This document shows positions 13,009 to 22,530 of a DNA stretch of 64,000 bases, in pieces. How positions within the stretch are numbered: the stretch's first letter is position 1; every line of letters begins with the position of its first letter. Source of the stretch: Actinoalloteichus caeruleus DSM 43889 (GTDB taxonomy: Bacteria; Actinomycetota; Actinomycetes; Mycobacteriales; Pseudonocardiaceae). Location: the NCBI RefSeq assembly GCF_000429185.2, contig NZ_AUBJ02000001.1, positions 4,092,001 through 4,156,000 of the forward strand, read 5' to 3'. The position numbers were made by a program, and so were the translations under genes. The notes beneath the pieces are model-generated. The model had not been told where the DNA came from, did no database searches, and saw nothing but the letters and a program-made list of their open reading frames with translations.

Positions 13009-14799
13009 TCAGCCCTGGGCCCGCGCGCGCTGCTTGATCCGGGAGGTCAGCTCCTGGACCTGGTCGTAGATCCTGCGCCGTTCCGCCATCTCCTTGCGGA
13101 TCTTCTTGTCCGCGTACATCACCGTCGTGTGGTCGCGGCCACCGAAGATCTGCCCGATCTTCGGCAGGGAGAGGTCGGTCAGCTCCCGGCACAGGTACAT
13201 CGAGATCTGGCGGGCCTGGGCGAGCACCTTCATCTTCCCCGGTCCGCACAGGTCGTCCATGCTCACCTTGAAGAAGTCCGCCGTCACCGCCATGATCGTC
13301 GGCGCGGTGATCTCCGGCGCCTGGGAGTCCGGGATGAGGTCCCGCATGACGATCTCGGCGAGGTGCACGTCGACCGGTTGCCGGTTCAGCGAGGCGAAGG
13401 CGGTGACCCGGATCAGCGCCCCCTCCAGCTCCCGGATGTTCCGCTCGATCCTGGCGGCGATGAACTCGAGCACCTCGGCCGGCGCGGCCAGCCGGTCCTG
13501 GGCGGCCTTCTTCCGCAGGATGGCGATCCTCGTCTCCAGCTCCGGTGGCTGGATGTCGGTGATCAGACCCCACTCGAAACGCGTTCGCAGCCGGTCCTCC
13601 AGGGTCTCCAGCCTCTTGGGCGGCCGGTCGGAGGAGACCACGATCTGCTTGTTCGAGTTGTGCAGCGTGTTGAAGGTGTGGAAGAACTCTTCCTGGGTGC
13701 CCTCCTTGCCCTCCAGGAACTGCACGTCGTCGACCAGCAGCACGTCGACGTCGCGGTAGCGGCGCTGGAAGGCGACCTTGCGGTCGTCCCGCAGGGAGTT
13801 GATGAAGTCGTTGGTGAACTCCTCCGTCGAGACGTAGCGGACCCGCATCCCCGGGAAGAGGCGCTGGGCGTAGTGCCCGACGGCGTGGAGCAGGTGCGTC
13901 TTCCCCAGCCCGGACTCCCCCCAGATGAACAGGGGGTTGTAGGCGCGGGCCGGGGCTTCGGCCACCGCCACGGCGGCGGCGTGCGCGAACCGGTTGGAGG
14001 CTCCGATGACGAAGGTGTCGAAGTTGTACTTGGCGTTCAGCCGGGTCTGCGAACTCGGCGGTCCGTGCCGTGGCGCGGTGTAGGCCTCGGCGCCCCCCTG
14101 CGGCAGGCCCCCGACCTGGGGGTGGCCGAGCTGGTCCGAGGGAAGCGCGGCCCCGACCGGGGGCGTCTGCGCCCTGACGTTGTGCCAGACCTCGTTCGCC
14201 GGGGCGGCGACCTGGCCGAGCACGTCGTCCTCCGCCTCCCGCTCGTCCTGGTCCTCGACGAGGCCGTGGTGGTCGCGGTCGACACCGCCCACCGAGCCGG
14301 GATACCCGGGGGACGGCGGGTGGGCCGGGCCGGGCCGCTCCCCCGACTCCTCCGGGAGCGGCCCCACCGGGTCGTAGATCGAGCCAGGTCGGCCAGTGGG
14401 CTCCGCGCGCGGACCGGGGTGGCGGGGACGGGAATCCCCCGCGTAGCCGCCCATCGGCAGCACGGTGCCGAACGGAGGGGTGGGAGTGCTCTCGTGGTGG
14501 GGCTGGTGGCCCTGCTGACCGGGATCGGGCGCCGGCGCGATCACGTCGACCTTGACCGCCAGCGAGATGGGCCGCCCGAGGTGTCGGGACAACGCCTCGA
14601 CGATGGGGTCGCGCAACGCCCGTTCGATGGCGTCCTTCGCGAAGTCGCTCGGAGCGGCCAACAGCGCGGTGCCGTCCAGCAACCCGATGGGGCGGACCAC
14701 CCGCATCCAGGCGAGTTGGGCCCGTGAGAGGGTGCCGGAGGAGAGCTCCTCGAGCACCTGTTCCCACACGAGACCGAGATTGGCCTGGTGGTCCGACAC
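13009..14799 (-). CDS. dnaA: Chromosomal replication initiator DnaA
   Basis: The AAA+ initiator that binds DnaA boxes, unwinds oriC and recruits the helicase. From the GTG at 14799 it is 596 residues. Domain I begins [19 protein letters not shown]. Domain II (about 85-255) is a long Pro/Gly/Asp-rich linker typical of actinobacteria. Domain III has Walker A GESGLGKT at 294-301 and Walker B LLVDDV at 354-359. Domain IV carries the DNA-binding signature [12 protein letters not shown] near the C-terminus (from about 556). I prefer the 14799 start over the ATG at 14862 because GGGGAGGGG lies nine bases upstream and the following residues match the family. Two DnaA boxes upstream suggest autoregulation. 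Confidence 0.98.
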   Translation of the reverse strand: MSDHQANLGLVWEQVLEELSSGTLSRAQLAWMRVVRPIGLLDGTALLAAPSDFAKDAIERALRDPIVEALSRHLGRPISLAVKVDVIAPAPDPGQQGHQPHHESTPTPPFGTVLPMGGYAGDSRPRHPGPRAEPTGRPGSIYDPVGPLPEESGERPGPAHPPSPGYPGSVGGVDRDHHGLVEDQDEREAEDDVLGQVAAPANEVWHNVRAQTPPVGAALPSDQLGHPQVGGLPQGGAEAYTAPRHGPPSSQTRLNAKYNFDTFVIGASNRFAHAAAVAVAEAPARAYNPLFIWGESGLGKTHLLHAVGHYAQRLFPGMRVRYVSTEEFTNDFINSLRDDRKVAFQRRYRDVDVLLVDDVQFLEGKEGTQEEFFHTFNTLHNSNKQIVVSSDRPPKRLETLEDRLRTRFEWGLITDIQPPELETRIAILRKKAAQDRLAAPAEVLEFIAARIERNIRELEGALIRVTAFASLNRQPVDVHLAEIVMRDLIPDSQAPEITAPTIMAVTADFFKVSMDDLCGPGKMKVLAQARQISMYLCRELTDLSLPKIGQIFGGRDHTTVMYADKKIRKEMAERRRIYDQVQELTSRIKQRARAQG

Positions 14800-15466
14800 C
14801 TGCGAGTTCCCCTCCCCACGCTGTCCCTGCTCCGTCACCGTCCAGCGACGCCGCCACCCCATGTCGAGCTCCTGTCGACCCCGTGTTCGTTTGACTTGCG
14901 ACGTCAGCGGTCAGCGGTGCGGGCTGCCGATCCCCAAGATATCCACATAGTTGTCCACAACTGTGCATGAAGGTACGACGGAACACCGGAGCCCCTGTGC
15001 TTGGGTCCCGAGGTTCCGTGAACCTGCCCGGAAAGGCCAGTTCAGCGGGCATCGGCCGCCGTGGCCGTCGGAGGTGAGGCACGCTAACAAGCGGGCGCCT
15101 CCCGGAACAAGACGGACAGCTCAGCAGGGTGAACCGGGGATGACGGCTCGGTGGGGGCTCGGCGTGTCGGGCGCAGGTCCCTGGACCACGGCCGATACGT
15201 TGGCCAATCCCCCTCCTCACCGGGCGGGTCCCGCGCCTCGCGTGAGGAGGCGGTGTGGACCCGGCAACGGGCACCGCGTAGTCTCATGCGGTCGGTCGTT
15301 CCCTGTCACGTACCCTGGGCTACTGTCGCCGTGCCCTGCGCCTCGCGCCGGGACCGGGGACGCCAGGACGCCGAGGGTCGGGATGGAACGTGCGCCGGGT
15401 GGCCAGCCACGCATAGCACGCGGAGATCACCGACCCAAGCTGTAGTGACTACCGGGAGACCTGACC
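14800..15466. promoter_or_regulatory. dnaA-rpmH divergent promoter region
   Basis: The 667-base spacer between the divergent dnaA and rpmH genes. It contains a DnaA-box pair, ATATCCACA at 14939-14947 and a perfect TTGTCCACA at 14951-14959, about 140-160 bases from the dnaA start. That is the expected position for DnaA autoregulation. On the minus strand TATCTT directly next to the boxes could be a -10 element. I see no gene; plus-strand promoters for rpmH should lie between 15.2 and 15.45 kb but none stands out. Confidence 0.7.
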
Positions 15467-15604
15467 GTGAGCAAGCGGACGTACCAGCCGAACAACCGTC
15501 GCCGGGCCAAGACCCACGGCTTCCGGCTGCGCATGCGCACCCGTGCCGGCCGTGCCATCCTCGCCGCCCGTCGCCGCAAGGGCCGCGACACGCTGTCGGC
15601 CTGA
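15467..15604 (+). CDS. rpmH: 50S ribosomal protein L34
   Basis: A 45-residue basic ribosomal protein of the large subunit. It starts with GTG at 15467, has GGGAG eight bases upstream, and reads [19 protein letters not shown] onward through the family signature [20 protein letters not shown]. Its length and sequence are standard. It is the first gene of the plus-strand block rpmH-rnpA-yidD-yidC-jag; rnpA follows nine bases later. Confidence 0.99.
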   Translation: MSKRTYQPNNRRRAKTHGFRLRMRTRAGRAILAARRRKGRDTLSA

Positions 15605-15613
15605 CGGTAGGCC

Positions 15614-16180
15614 GTGCTACCGCCAGCCGCCCGGCTGACCAAGAGCCAGGACTTCGACCTGGTCGTCCGCCGGGGGCGGCGGGCGGGGCGACGTCGCGTC
15701 GTGCTGCACGCACTGTGCGTGCCCGAGCTCGGCGTTGGAGCACGGGACACCGACAACGCGGGGTCGACGACCCCGACTTCCCATCCCACCCGCGTCGAGC
15801 CCCCTCGCCGCTCGCAGCGTTCGAGCAGCGTCCCCGGCTCGGCCTCGACACGGGTGGGTTTTGTCGTGAGCAAGGCTGTCGGCAACGCGGTGGTCCGCCA
15901 CCAGGTCGCGCGCCGTCTCCGCCACGTGGTGCGGGAACGGCTGGCCGCCATCCCGAGGGGGACCTCCCTCGTGGTGCGGGCGCTCCCCCCGTCGGCCACG
16001 GCCTCCAGTCGCGAACTCGCGGCGGACGTCGACCGGCTCCTGGCTCGGCTGGGGCTCGTCGACGACCCGAGCGCCTCCCGTCGGCGAACCGGTGGGTCCC
16101 CGACCGCCGGCCAGGAGCCACCCGCGACGCGCCACGTCGCCGAGGACGGCGGGCGCACCTCCGGTGAGGACGAGGCATGA
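15614..16180 (+). CDS. rnpA: Ribonuclease P protein component
   Basis: The protein subunit of RNase P, which removes the 5' leader of pre-tRNAs together with the RNA subunit. The start GTG (15614) is nine bases after rpmH. The N-terminal [20 protein letters not shown] and the conserved basic helix [17 protein letters not shown] are clear. At 188 residues it is longer than the usual 115-130. A low-complexity insert of nearly 40 residues (about 38-76, rich in Thr, Ser and Pro) lies between the first strand and [12 protein letters not shown], and there is a 45-residue polar C-terminal tail. It overlaps yidD by four bases (ATGA). Confidence 0.95.
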   Translation: MLPPAARLTKSQDFDLVVRRGRRAGRRRVVLHALCVPELGVGARDTDNAGSTTPTSHPTRVEPPRRSQRSSSVPGSASTRVGFVVSKAVGNAVVRHQVARRLRHVVRERLAAIPRGTSLVVRALPPSATASSRELAADVDRLLARLGLVDDPSASRRRTGGSPTAGQEPPATRHVAEDGGRTSGEDEA

Positions 16181-16497
16181 GTGAACCAGCGGGCGCGGAC
16201 CGCCGACGAGGCGGAGTCGTCAGTCGGGTCCTGCTGCTCCCGGTGCACGGTTACCGACGCTGGATCTCCCCGTACCTGCCGGCCACCTGCCGCTTCTACC
16301 CGACCTGCAGCGCCTACGCAGTGGAGGCGCTGACCGTTCACGGTGCGATCCGGGGGGCATGGCTGACCGTGCGCCGGCTGCTGCGCTGTGGACCCTGGCA
16401 CCCTGGAGGCTTGGACCCCGTTCCCCCGCGCGACGCCGCGTCCCCGCGGTCCCGCGACGGCGATTCCGGGCTCCCCGACACCCGCGCCGAGGAGTAG
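16177..16497 (+). CDS. yidD: Membrane protein insertion efficiency factor YidD
   Basis: A 106-residue small protein that assists YidC-dependent insertion of membrane proteins. The family core is intact: [20 protein letters not shown] followed by [20 protein letters not shown] and [13 protein letters not shown], with the conserved cysteines. It overlaps rnpA by four bases and ends four bases before yidC, whose ribosome binding site lies in its last codons. The N-terminal basic/amphipathic part would attach to the inner face of the membrane. Confidence 0.96.
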   Translation: MSEPAGADRRRGGVVSRVLLLPVHGYRRWISPYLPATCRFYPTCSAYAVEALTVHGAIRGAWLTVRRLLRCGPWHPGGLDPVPPRDAASPRSRDGDSGLPDTRAEE

Positions 16498-16501
16498 CTT
16501 C

Positions 16502-17491
16502 GTGCTCAACTTCATCTACTACCCCGTGTCAGCCATCATGTGGTTCTGGCACAAGGTCTTTGGGTTCATCATCAGCCCGGACAGCGGTATCGCGTGGGCG
16601 CTCTCGGTGGTGTTCCTGGTCTTCACCCTGCGGATCATCCTGCTGAAGCCGGCCATCAGCTCCGTGCGGTCGATGCGCAAGATGCAGGAGTTCGCCCCGC
16701 AGATGCAGAAGTTGCGGGAGAAGTACGGCAACGATCGCCAGAAGCTGGCGATGGAGATGCAGAAGATCCAGTCCGAGCAGGGGGTCAACCCGCTCGGCGG
16801 CTGCCTTCCGATGCTGGTGCAGATCCCGGTGTTCATCGGGCTCTTCCACGTGCTCCGCCAGTTCACCCCGGGCAAGACCGAGGTGTACGTCTTCGGCCAG
16901 GCCGAGGTCGAGTCCTTCATCAACGCCCGCCTCTTCGGCGCCCCGCTGTCCGGCTCCATCGCCGACCCGATGTTCGGCGTCGACCCGTGGACCATCGGTT
17001 TCGTCGCGGTGCCGCTGACGATCATCGCCAGCATCGCCACCCACCTCACCGCCCGCCACTCCGTGCAGCGGCAGGCGATGAACCCGAGCGTCGGGGCCAA
17101 CCAGCAGCAGGCCCAGATCATGCAGAAGCTGATGCTCTGGGTGTTCCCGCTGTTCGTGCTCTTCGGTGGCCCGTTCTTCCCGATCGCGATCCTGCTGTAC
17201 TGGCTGAGCAACAACACCTGGACGCTGGGTCAGCAGTACTTCATCTACCACCGCATCGACCGCGAGGAAGCCGCGAAGAAGGCGGCCGCCGCCGCCAAGG
17301 CGGAGCAGTCCCGCAAGGACCTCTCCCCCAAGCCCGGGCAGCGTCCGGCCAAGAAGAAGGGTCCGCAGCCCGGCCAGCACGGCCCGGCCGGGACCACTCC
17401 CCCCTCGGCCCCGTCCGGTGGTGCGGGGGACGCGGCGCGGAGCCGACCGGCGACCGGCGGCGCCAAGAAGAAGAACAAGAAGCGTCGATGA
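16502..17491 (+). CDS. yidC: Membrane protein insertase YidC
   Basis: An insertase of the YidC/Oxa1/Alb3 family. It is 329 residues from the GTG at 16502, chosen because GAGGAG lies seven bases upstream and VLNFIYYPVSAIMWFWHKVF matches the actinobacterial N-terminus. Conserved features include LFHVLRQFTPG, GGCLPMLVQIPVFIGL and the late membrane segments around FPLFVLFGGPFFPIAI and LYWLSNNTWTLGQQYF. It ends in a long Lys/Arg-rich tail (GAKKKNKKRR), which in the family contacts ribosomes. Five membrane segments are expected. It is followed by jag. Confidence 0.97.
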   Translation: MLNFIYYPVSAIMWFWHKVFGFIISPDSGIAWALSVVFLVFTLRIILLKPAISSVRSMRKMQEFAPQMQKLREKYGNDRQKLAMEMQKIQSEQGVNPLGGCLPMLVQIPVFIGLFHVLRQFTPGKTEVYVFGQAEVESFINARLFGAPLSGSIADPMFGVDPWTIGFVAVPLTIIASIATHLTARHSVQRQAMNPSVGANQQQAQIMQKLMLWVFPLFVLFGGPFFPIAILLYWLSNNTWTLGQQYFIYHRIDREEAAKKAAAAAKAEQSRKDLSPKPGQRPAKKKGPQPGQHGPAGTTPPSAPSGGAGDAARSRPATGGAKKKNKKRR

Positions 17492-17544
17492 CCGAGCGCG
17501 GTCACGCGTCTCGCATGTCGTGAACCAAGTGAGAGGAGGCACCA

Positions 17545-18105
17545 GTGTCGGAAGCGGTGCAGGTGACCACCGGCGGTGACGTGGACACCGAGGGTGCCGA
17601 CGGCACGCCGAACGGAGCGTCCGCCACGCCCGAGGGCGGCGAGGACCTGCTCGTCCGTGAGGGCGACATCGCCGGCGACTACCTGGAGCGGCTGCTCGAC
17701 CTGCTCGACTTCGACGGGGACATCGACCTTGACGTGGACGGTGGCCGCGCCGTGGTGAGCATCGACGGCGGGGATGACCTGAGCAAGTTGGTGGGTACCC
17801 GTGGGGCGACCCTGGAGGCGCTGCAGGAGTTGACGAGGCTGGCGGTGCAGCAGAGCACCGGCGCGCGGAGTCGGCTCATGTTGGACGTCGCGGGGTGGCG
17901 GGCGGACCGGCGTGCCGAGCTGTCCGACCTCGGTCGGACCACGGCCGAGCAGGTCAGCCAGACCGGCGATCCGGTGCGGTTGAACCCCATGACCCCCTTC
18001 GAGCGCAAGGTGGTGCACGACGCCGTGGCCGGTGTCGAGGGTGTCCGGAGCGAGAGCGAGGGCGAGGAGCCGAACCGGCGGGTCGTGGTGCTGCCCGCCG
18101 AGTAG
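17545..18105 (+). CDS. Jag-like KH/R3H single-stranded nucleic-acid-binding protein
   Basis: A 186-residue protein. After an acidic N-terminus (1-45) it shows a KH-type region, DLSKLVGTRGATLEALQEL (about 78-96). A C-terminal R3H domain, PMTPFERKVVHDAVAGVEGV and then SEGEEPNRRVVV, follows. The gene lies after yidC exactly as jag does in other bacteria. The Jag_N domain of Firmicutes is absent, as usual in actinobacteria. GAGAGGAGG lies about six bases upstream of the GTG start. In firmicutes this family (KhpB) binds RNA; here the RNA-binding role is inferred. Confidence 0.92.
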   Translation: MSEAVQVTTGGDVDTEGADGTPNGASATPEGGEDLLVREGDIAGDYLERLLDLLDFDGDIDLDVDGGRAVVSIDGGDDLSKLVGTRGATLEALQELTRLAVQQSTGARSRLMLDVAGWRADRRAELSDLGRTTAEQVSQTGDPVRLNPMTPFERKVVHDAVAGVEGVRSESEGEEPNRRVVVLPAE

Positions 18106-18118
18106 GGCTGAGTTCGTG

Positions 18119-18153
18119 AGTGGGCCCCGGGAACGACGTTCCCGGGGCCCACT
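18119..18153 (+). terminator. Terminator hairpin after jag
   Basis: A 16-bp stem (18119-18134 with 18138-18153), loop GAC, 13 bases after the jag stop codon. It closes the rpmH-rnpA-yidD-yidC-jag operon. Confidence 0.88.
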
Positions 18154-19532
18154 TCCGTTCGGGGCCCTCGGTGGGACCGCTGTCCGACGGCAGCCGGGAG
18201 GTGGCGGGCCGGCCTCGCCGCTTGGTGCCGTGGGAGTCCGCGCGCCGGATCGGTGTGAACGGGTGCCGTGGGTGTGGTTCGCCAGCGCGCCGGCCGGTCC
18301 TCGCCGTGCCACGCGGGCGGTGACGGGGTTGACGGGCGGCACGGGGTCCGCGACGAGCGATGGGGTGGTCAGCCGGGCGGCCTCGTTCCCGGCTCCACCG
18401 GAGCACTCCCCCGAGGGGTCTCCTCCGCCTCGGACGGTGCGTGCCCTCGGCTCGGGGCCTGCTCGGGAGCCGCCGGCGCGGTTCCTGGTGGCATCGTTCC
18501 CGCCGGGGCGGTGCTGTCCTCCGGTCACGCGTCGCGGGTTCGGCCTCGCCGGCACGGGAGGTGCCGCGCGGGGTGCGGAGCGCTGGTGGGGTGAGATCTG
18601 GAACACCGTCCCCACTGGCGCTCCGGTTGGCGGGTGCCCGGCCGTGCGGCTTGGTGTCCGGGCGCTCCAGGCGGGCCGTGGTGCGGGACGGACCGGTCAC
18701 CACGCTGGCGGTGACTGGCTCGACGGGGGTGCGCACCGCCGCCGGAGTGCGTGGAGTGCGGCCGTCGGGGTGTTCACCGTGATCGCCGCCCAGTCACGAG
18801 CGACGGCGTCCGCGCCGGGTGCGACCGGCGCCTCGGACGGTCGCGGCCGGGAGACAGGGGCGGCGGGAACGTCGGAGGCTCGGGAGGTGGCGGCCGGCCT
18901 CCGCACCAGCCGGGCGGGCGTCTCGGTGAGTCGTCGGGCACGGTGTCGGCGGTCGAGCTGGCCCGGTCGGCACGCGAACCGGCGCGGCGGCGGTCGTCCT
19001 GGACCCGAGGCGCGACATCGGCGTTGTCGGTGGCGCGTGTTCACGACGGGCGCGAGCGATGGTTCGCGGACCTCGGGGTGCGTTGGGTGGCGGTGCCGCG
19101 TCAGCCCCAGGGACCCGTCCGCCGGTCGTGGGAGCCACCGCCCGTTCCCGCTGCCCCACCGCCCCGGTCATGATCCCGTCCCGCGGCGTCCCCGTCGCGC
19201 GTGGCCCGCCGTCCGCCAGCGCCGCGCGACCCGTCGCGACGTGCCAGCGCCGGGGCCAGGGTGCGGGCGGTGCGGAACACGCCCGGCATGTCCAGGACGA
19301 GGGCGACCGACCCTGCCTCGCGCGGAGCGGGAGCCGTCCCGCCGGGGGAACTCGGACGGTGTGGATGCCGGCGGCCCTCCACCTGGTGGGGCGACGGTGA
19401 TCCGGACTGGTCCTGCGTCGAGCGTTGCTCCGCGGTAGGCCGCCGCGGGCCGTGGCCGGCACGGAGTGGGGTGGAGAGCCGTGGAGCGCGACCATGTCGG
19501 ACGGCGGACGTCCGCTCCGAACGAGCGGTCGA

Positions 19533-19548
19533 TGTTTCACGTGGAACA
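19533..19548. promoter_or_regulatory. parS site 1 (one mismatch)
   Basis: TGTTTCACGTGGAACA, differing from the universal parS palindrome TGTTTCACGTGAAACA at one position. It is in the gene-free region 3 kb before parA. Confidence 0.85.
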
Positions 19549-20163
19549 CGACGACGCGCCCGCCTCCCCGGCGGGCCGGTCACGCCCTCCGTGTCGTCGT
19601 CGATGCCGCGTGCTGGCGCGGAGGCGGTCGGTGGGAGGACACGCGTCTGGGCCACGGCTCGCGACCCGTCGTCGGGAGCCGTCCCGCGACCCCCCGGCGG
19701 CAAAGCGTCGGCTGGTCGGGGTCGTGCGGCCGGGGGCGCGGGTCTCGCCGGCCTGACGAGGGGCCCAGCAGCCGTTGCCCGCCCCTGGTGGACGCCGACG
19801 GTTGGCAGGCTGTCTCCCTCCGGTGGCTCGCCGCCCCGCCGTGACCGGGAGGCGTCGAGTCACCGCCGAGGTCGGTCCGGCCGGCCTCCAGGGCAAGGTG
19901 GGGTCGCCCGGCGGGGGCCTCGACCGGGAGGGGTCAGCCGCGTGGGTTGTCGGCCCGGCTGCTGGGTGGACGACGAACTCGTCGCCGACCATCGGCGGTC
20001 CGCCCGGCGTGGGGACGGACGGGCGGGCACGCCTTCCGGATGGTGGCGATGCGGGGGCGGTCTCCCCTCGTCTGCCCGGTAGTCCCGGCTCGGCTGTGCG
20101 TCGGGGAGAGCGGGCGGTGGCCGAGCGCGGTGGCGGCCGCCCTCCTGGCCTGCCGTGGGGCGA

Positions 20164-20179
20164 CGTTTCACGTGAAACA
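20164..20179. promoter_or_regulatory. parS site 2 (first base differs)
   Basis: CGTTTCACGTGAAACA; the inner 14 bases of the palindrome are perfect. It lies in the gene-free region. Confidence 0.92.
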
Positions 20180-21039
20180 TCGGTGGATGTGGAGGGTTCG
20201 GTGGTCCTCGGCTCTCGCGGCGACCAGAGGGGGAGTTCGGTGCCCGGACGCACGGGCCGAGGTGGATCCACGCCGCCATCCGGATGTCACCTCGCGCGGT
20301 CGTCGTCGGTCGTGCCGGGCAGGTGCCCCTGGGGCAGCGGGCGGGCGCGGGGGGAGGAACTCCGGCGAGGAGCGCCCGTCGTCCCGCCCCCGGCCGGCAC
20401 GCCGTCCGAGTGGAGTGGTCCGGCGAGTGACGCGGCAGGTCGAGGTCGAGGTTGCGGGGTCCGGGCGCTGTCGCCGCGCGACGCCGGATCGGGACAGGTC
20501 CAGGCGGGGCGGGGCGGGCGGACGGAACGGTGGAAGCGGGTGGGCGCCCGGCCGCGTCGCCGAGTGGGCGGTGGGTTCGGGTCGTGCGGGAGGTCGGCTC
20601 TCGGCACGGGCAGCGGATGCGGTGCCGGCCGGCTTCCAGGGGCCGAGTGGACTGGGGAGGCCGTCATCGTCGGCTGTGCTTCCTCCCGGCGGGGGCTGAG
20701 CCCGTCGTCCTGGCCTCGCCCTCGCCGTGGTGCCCCGGGACCGGCGGTGCTCCGGGCGCCCGCCGATCGGTGGATCGGACCCGCCGGGGCGATCGACCGG
20801 ACGGACCCGGGAGAACGCGGGACGGGCGGCCGCTGTCGACGGTGGCGAGTGTGGTTCCGGGCGTGGAGGAGGGAGGCATCCGGAGGGGATGGCCGGGAGC
20901 GCGGTCCTCGTCGCGCACCGTTCCCCGCAGCCGGGAGCGTGCCCACCGGTGCTCGTCCCGTCCTTCCTTCGAGGTGTGGGTCAGGTATGTGACCCGTTGG
21001 TCGTTCCCGGGAGATCGAGTTGCCGGTAGCGTGCTGACC

Positions 21040-21483
21040 ATGCCGCCTTCGGGTCTTCCGATCGCCGAGTTCGCCTTTCCCGGACCGCTGCGCGATCGGC
21101 TGGTCGTCGCGGTGCTCTCGGGCACCAAGACGGCCACGTCCGCGCTGCTCGTGGAGTACGGGAGCGAGGGTGTGCCGCTTCCCGAGGTGGGTGCCCGGTC
21201 CGTCGTGGTCGACTCGGCCGAACGCCCCGTCGCGGTCATCGAGACCACCGACGTCCGGGTGTCCCGATTGGACGAGGTCGATCTCGCCCACGCCCGCGCC
21301 GAGGGCGAGGGTTATGACTCGGTGGTGGCCTGGCGTGCCGGGCACGAGGAGTTCTGGTGCGGAGCGGACTTCCGCGCCGCCATCGGGGACCCGAGCTTCA
21401 CGCCCTCCGACGGGACGCCCGTCGTCCTCGAGTGCTTCCGGGTCGTTGAGGTGTCCTCCGTCGCGGTCGAGACGTCACGGTGA
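21040..21483 (+). CDS. ASCH domain protein
   Basis: A 147-residue protein from the ATG at 21040. The ASCH fold signature is visible: an early SGTKTATSALLVEY (the G-x-K-x-T-S/T-type motif at about 28-41), a central strand pattern PVAVIETTDVRVSRLDEVD, and a late EGYDSVVAWRAGHEEFW. ASCH domains are PUA-like RNA- or nucleotide-binding folds; some family members hydrolyse N4-acetylcytidine. The substrate here is unknown. There is no strong Shine-Dalgarno. It is a single gene between the gene-free region and rsmG, and two parS sites lie just downstream. Confidence 0.85.
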   Translation: MPPSGLPIAEFAFPGPLRDRLVVAVLSGTKTATSALLVEYGSEGVPLPEVGARSVVVDSAERPVAVIETTDVRVSRLDEVDLAHARAEGEGYDSVVAWRAGHEEFWCGADFRAAIGDPSFTPSDGTPVVLECFRVVEVSSVAVETSR

Positions 21484-21674
21484 CGAAACCGGGGACGACG
21501 GTTGGCCCGGGAGGTGCGAGGTGTGCCGCCGAACGGTGGTGCGGACGAGGTCGGGAGACGTCGATGGGAGGTGGCGGGGCGGGCGTTCCCACCGCCACTC
21601 GTGGTTCCCGGTGGCGCGGTGGTGGCGAGGCCACCTCCGATGAGGACGTCCTGATCGGTACCCGGCCGGGGCCA

Positions 21675-21690
21675 TGTTTCACGTGAAACA
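21675..21690. promoter_or_regulatory. parS site 3 (perfect)
   Basis: TGTTTCACGTGAAACA, the full 16-bp palindrome, extended by flanking CA/TG. It lies 64 bases upstream of rsmG. Confidence 0.97.
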
Positions 21691-21725
21691 TGGCGGACGG
21701 CGCCGTAGATTGAGCAAGCAGTCGA

Positions 21726-21741
21726 TGTTTCACGTGAAACC
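21726..21741. promoter_or_regulatory. parS site 4 (last base differs)
   Basis: TGTTTCACGTGAAACC, only 35 bp from site 3 and 12 bases before the rsmG start codon. ParB bound here would cover the rsmG ribosome binding region. Confidence 0.95.
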
Positions 21742-21753
21742 GGAAAGTGTGTG

Positions 21754-22506
21754 ATGACAGAACGGCAGCCACCCCCGGCGGGCGAACTCGGACGTGGCGC
21801 GGATGACGTGGTGTTGCCCCCCGCTTCGGAGGAGGAGCCGCCCGCCGCCGCTGACCTCTTTGGCGACCACCTCCCCCGCGCCCGCCGGTTGGTCGACCTC
21901 CTCGTCGAACACGGAGAACGACGTGGCCTGGTCGGCCCGAGGGAGTTGGGACGGCTCTGGAGCCGGCACGTGCTGAACTCGGCCGCCGTCCAGGAGCTCG
22001 TGCCCGTGGGGAGTCGCCTGATCGACGTCGGTTCCGGTGCTGGGCTCCCCGGCCTCCCACTCGCGATCGCTCGCCCCGACATCAGGATGACGCTGCTCGA
22101 GCCGATGGCTCGACGGGTGGCCTGGCTGGAGGAGGCGGTGGAGGTCCTGGGGTTGGACGTGGCGGTGGTGCGAGGACGAGCGGAGGAACGCCAGGTGCGC
22201 TCCGAGCTCGGAGGAGCCGATGTGGTCACCGCCCGTGCGGTCGCTCCGCTCGCCAAACTCGGCACCTGGTGCCTGCCGCTGTTGCGCCCCGGTGGGCAGC
22301 TGCTCGCTCTCAAGGGCGCGTCGGCGGAGGAGGAGGTCGAACGCGACGCCGCCGCACTGTCCAGGGCTGGGGGCTCCCGGGCCCACGTGGTGCGGTGCGG
22401 AGCGGAGTCGCTGGCGGAACCGACGACCGTCGTGGTCGTGGAACGCGGGCAGGCCGCGCCTCCGTCGCGGCGTGCTCCGGCACGCGGCCGCCGGACCGGC
22501 AGGTGA
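21754..22506 (+). CDS. rsmG: 16S rRNA (guanine-N7)-methyltransferase RsmG
   Basis: Methylates N7 of G527 in 16S rRNA using S-adenosylmethionine; loss gives low-level streptomycin resistance in other bacteria. It is 250 residues from the ATG at 21754, with GGAAAG nine to 14 bases upstream. The SAM-binding motif I is LIDVGSGAGLPGLPLAIARP, followed by MTLLEPMARRVAWL (motif II), DVVTARAVAPLAKL and LLRPGGQLLALKGASAEEE. The leading segment LLVEHGERRGLVGPRELGRLW aligns with the family. It lies in the conserved jag-rsmG-parA-parB order, though here separated from jag by the gene-free region and the ASCH gene. Confidence 0.97.
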   Translation: MTERQPPPAGELGRGADDVVLPPASEEEPPAAADLFGDHLPRARRLVDLLVEHGERRGLVGPRELGRLWSRHVLNSAAVQELVPVGSRLIDVGSGAGLPGLPLAIARPDIRMTLLEPMARRVAWLEEAVEVLGLDVAVVRGRAEERQVRSELGGADVVTARAVAPLAKLGTWCLPLLRPGGQLLALKGASAEEEVERDAAALSRAGGSRAHVVRCGAESLAEPTTVVVVERGQAAPPSRRAPARGRRTGR

Positions 22507-22530
22507 CGCGCGCGGATCGGGAACAAGCGA

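Larger units (their letters stand above)
18154..21039. other. Gene-free region with parS sites
   Basis: Nearly 2.9 kb between jag and the ASCH-domain gene, in a place where most relatives have jag directly followed by rsmG. All long ORFs are Arg/Gly/Pro/Ser-rich, overlap in several frames and on both strands, lack convincing ribosome binding sites and match nothing I know. The plus strand is strongly G-rich from about 19.9 to 20.9 kb, as expected for unconstrained leading-strand DNA. Two ParB-binding sites (19533-19548 and 20164-20179) lie in it. A minus-strand fragment around 19.2-19.3 kb (GSVALVLDMPGVFRTARTLA) looks protein-like and could be a gene remnant, but it is short. Confidence 0.65.

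Noticed and set aside
12391-14727. A 778-codon plus-strand ORF over oriC and dnaA
   Set aside because: Shadow of dnaA in the antisense frame, extended by chance into the GC-rich origin DNA.
14800-14862. The dnaA ATG at 14862
   Set aside because: The GTG at 14799 has a strong GGAGG-type ribosome binding site and matches family N-termini; the upstream codons do not.
18032-19438. A 468-codon plus-strand ORF after jag
   Set aside because: It begins inside jag in another frame, runs through the terminator hairpin and has random-looking Arg/Gly/Ser-rich content.
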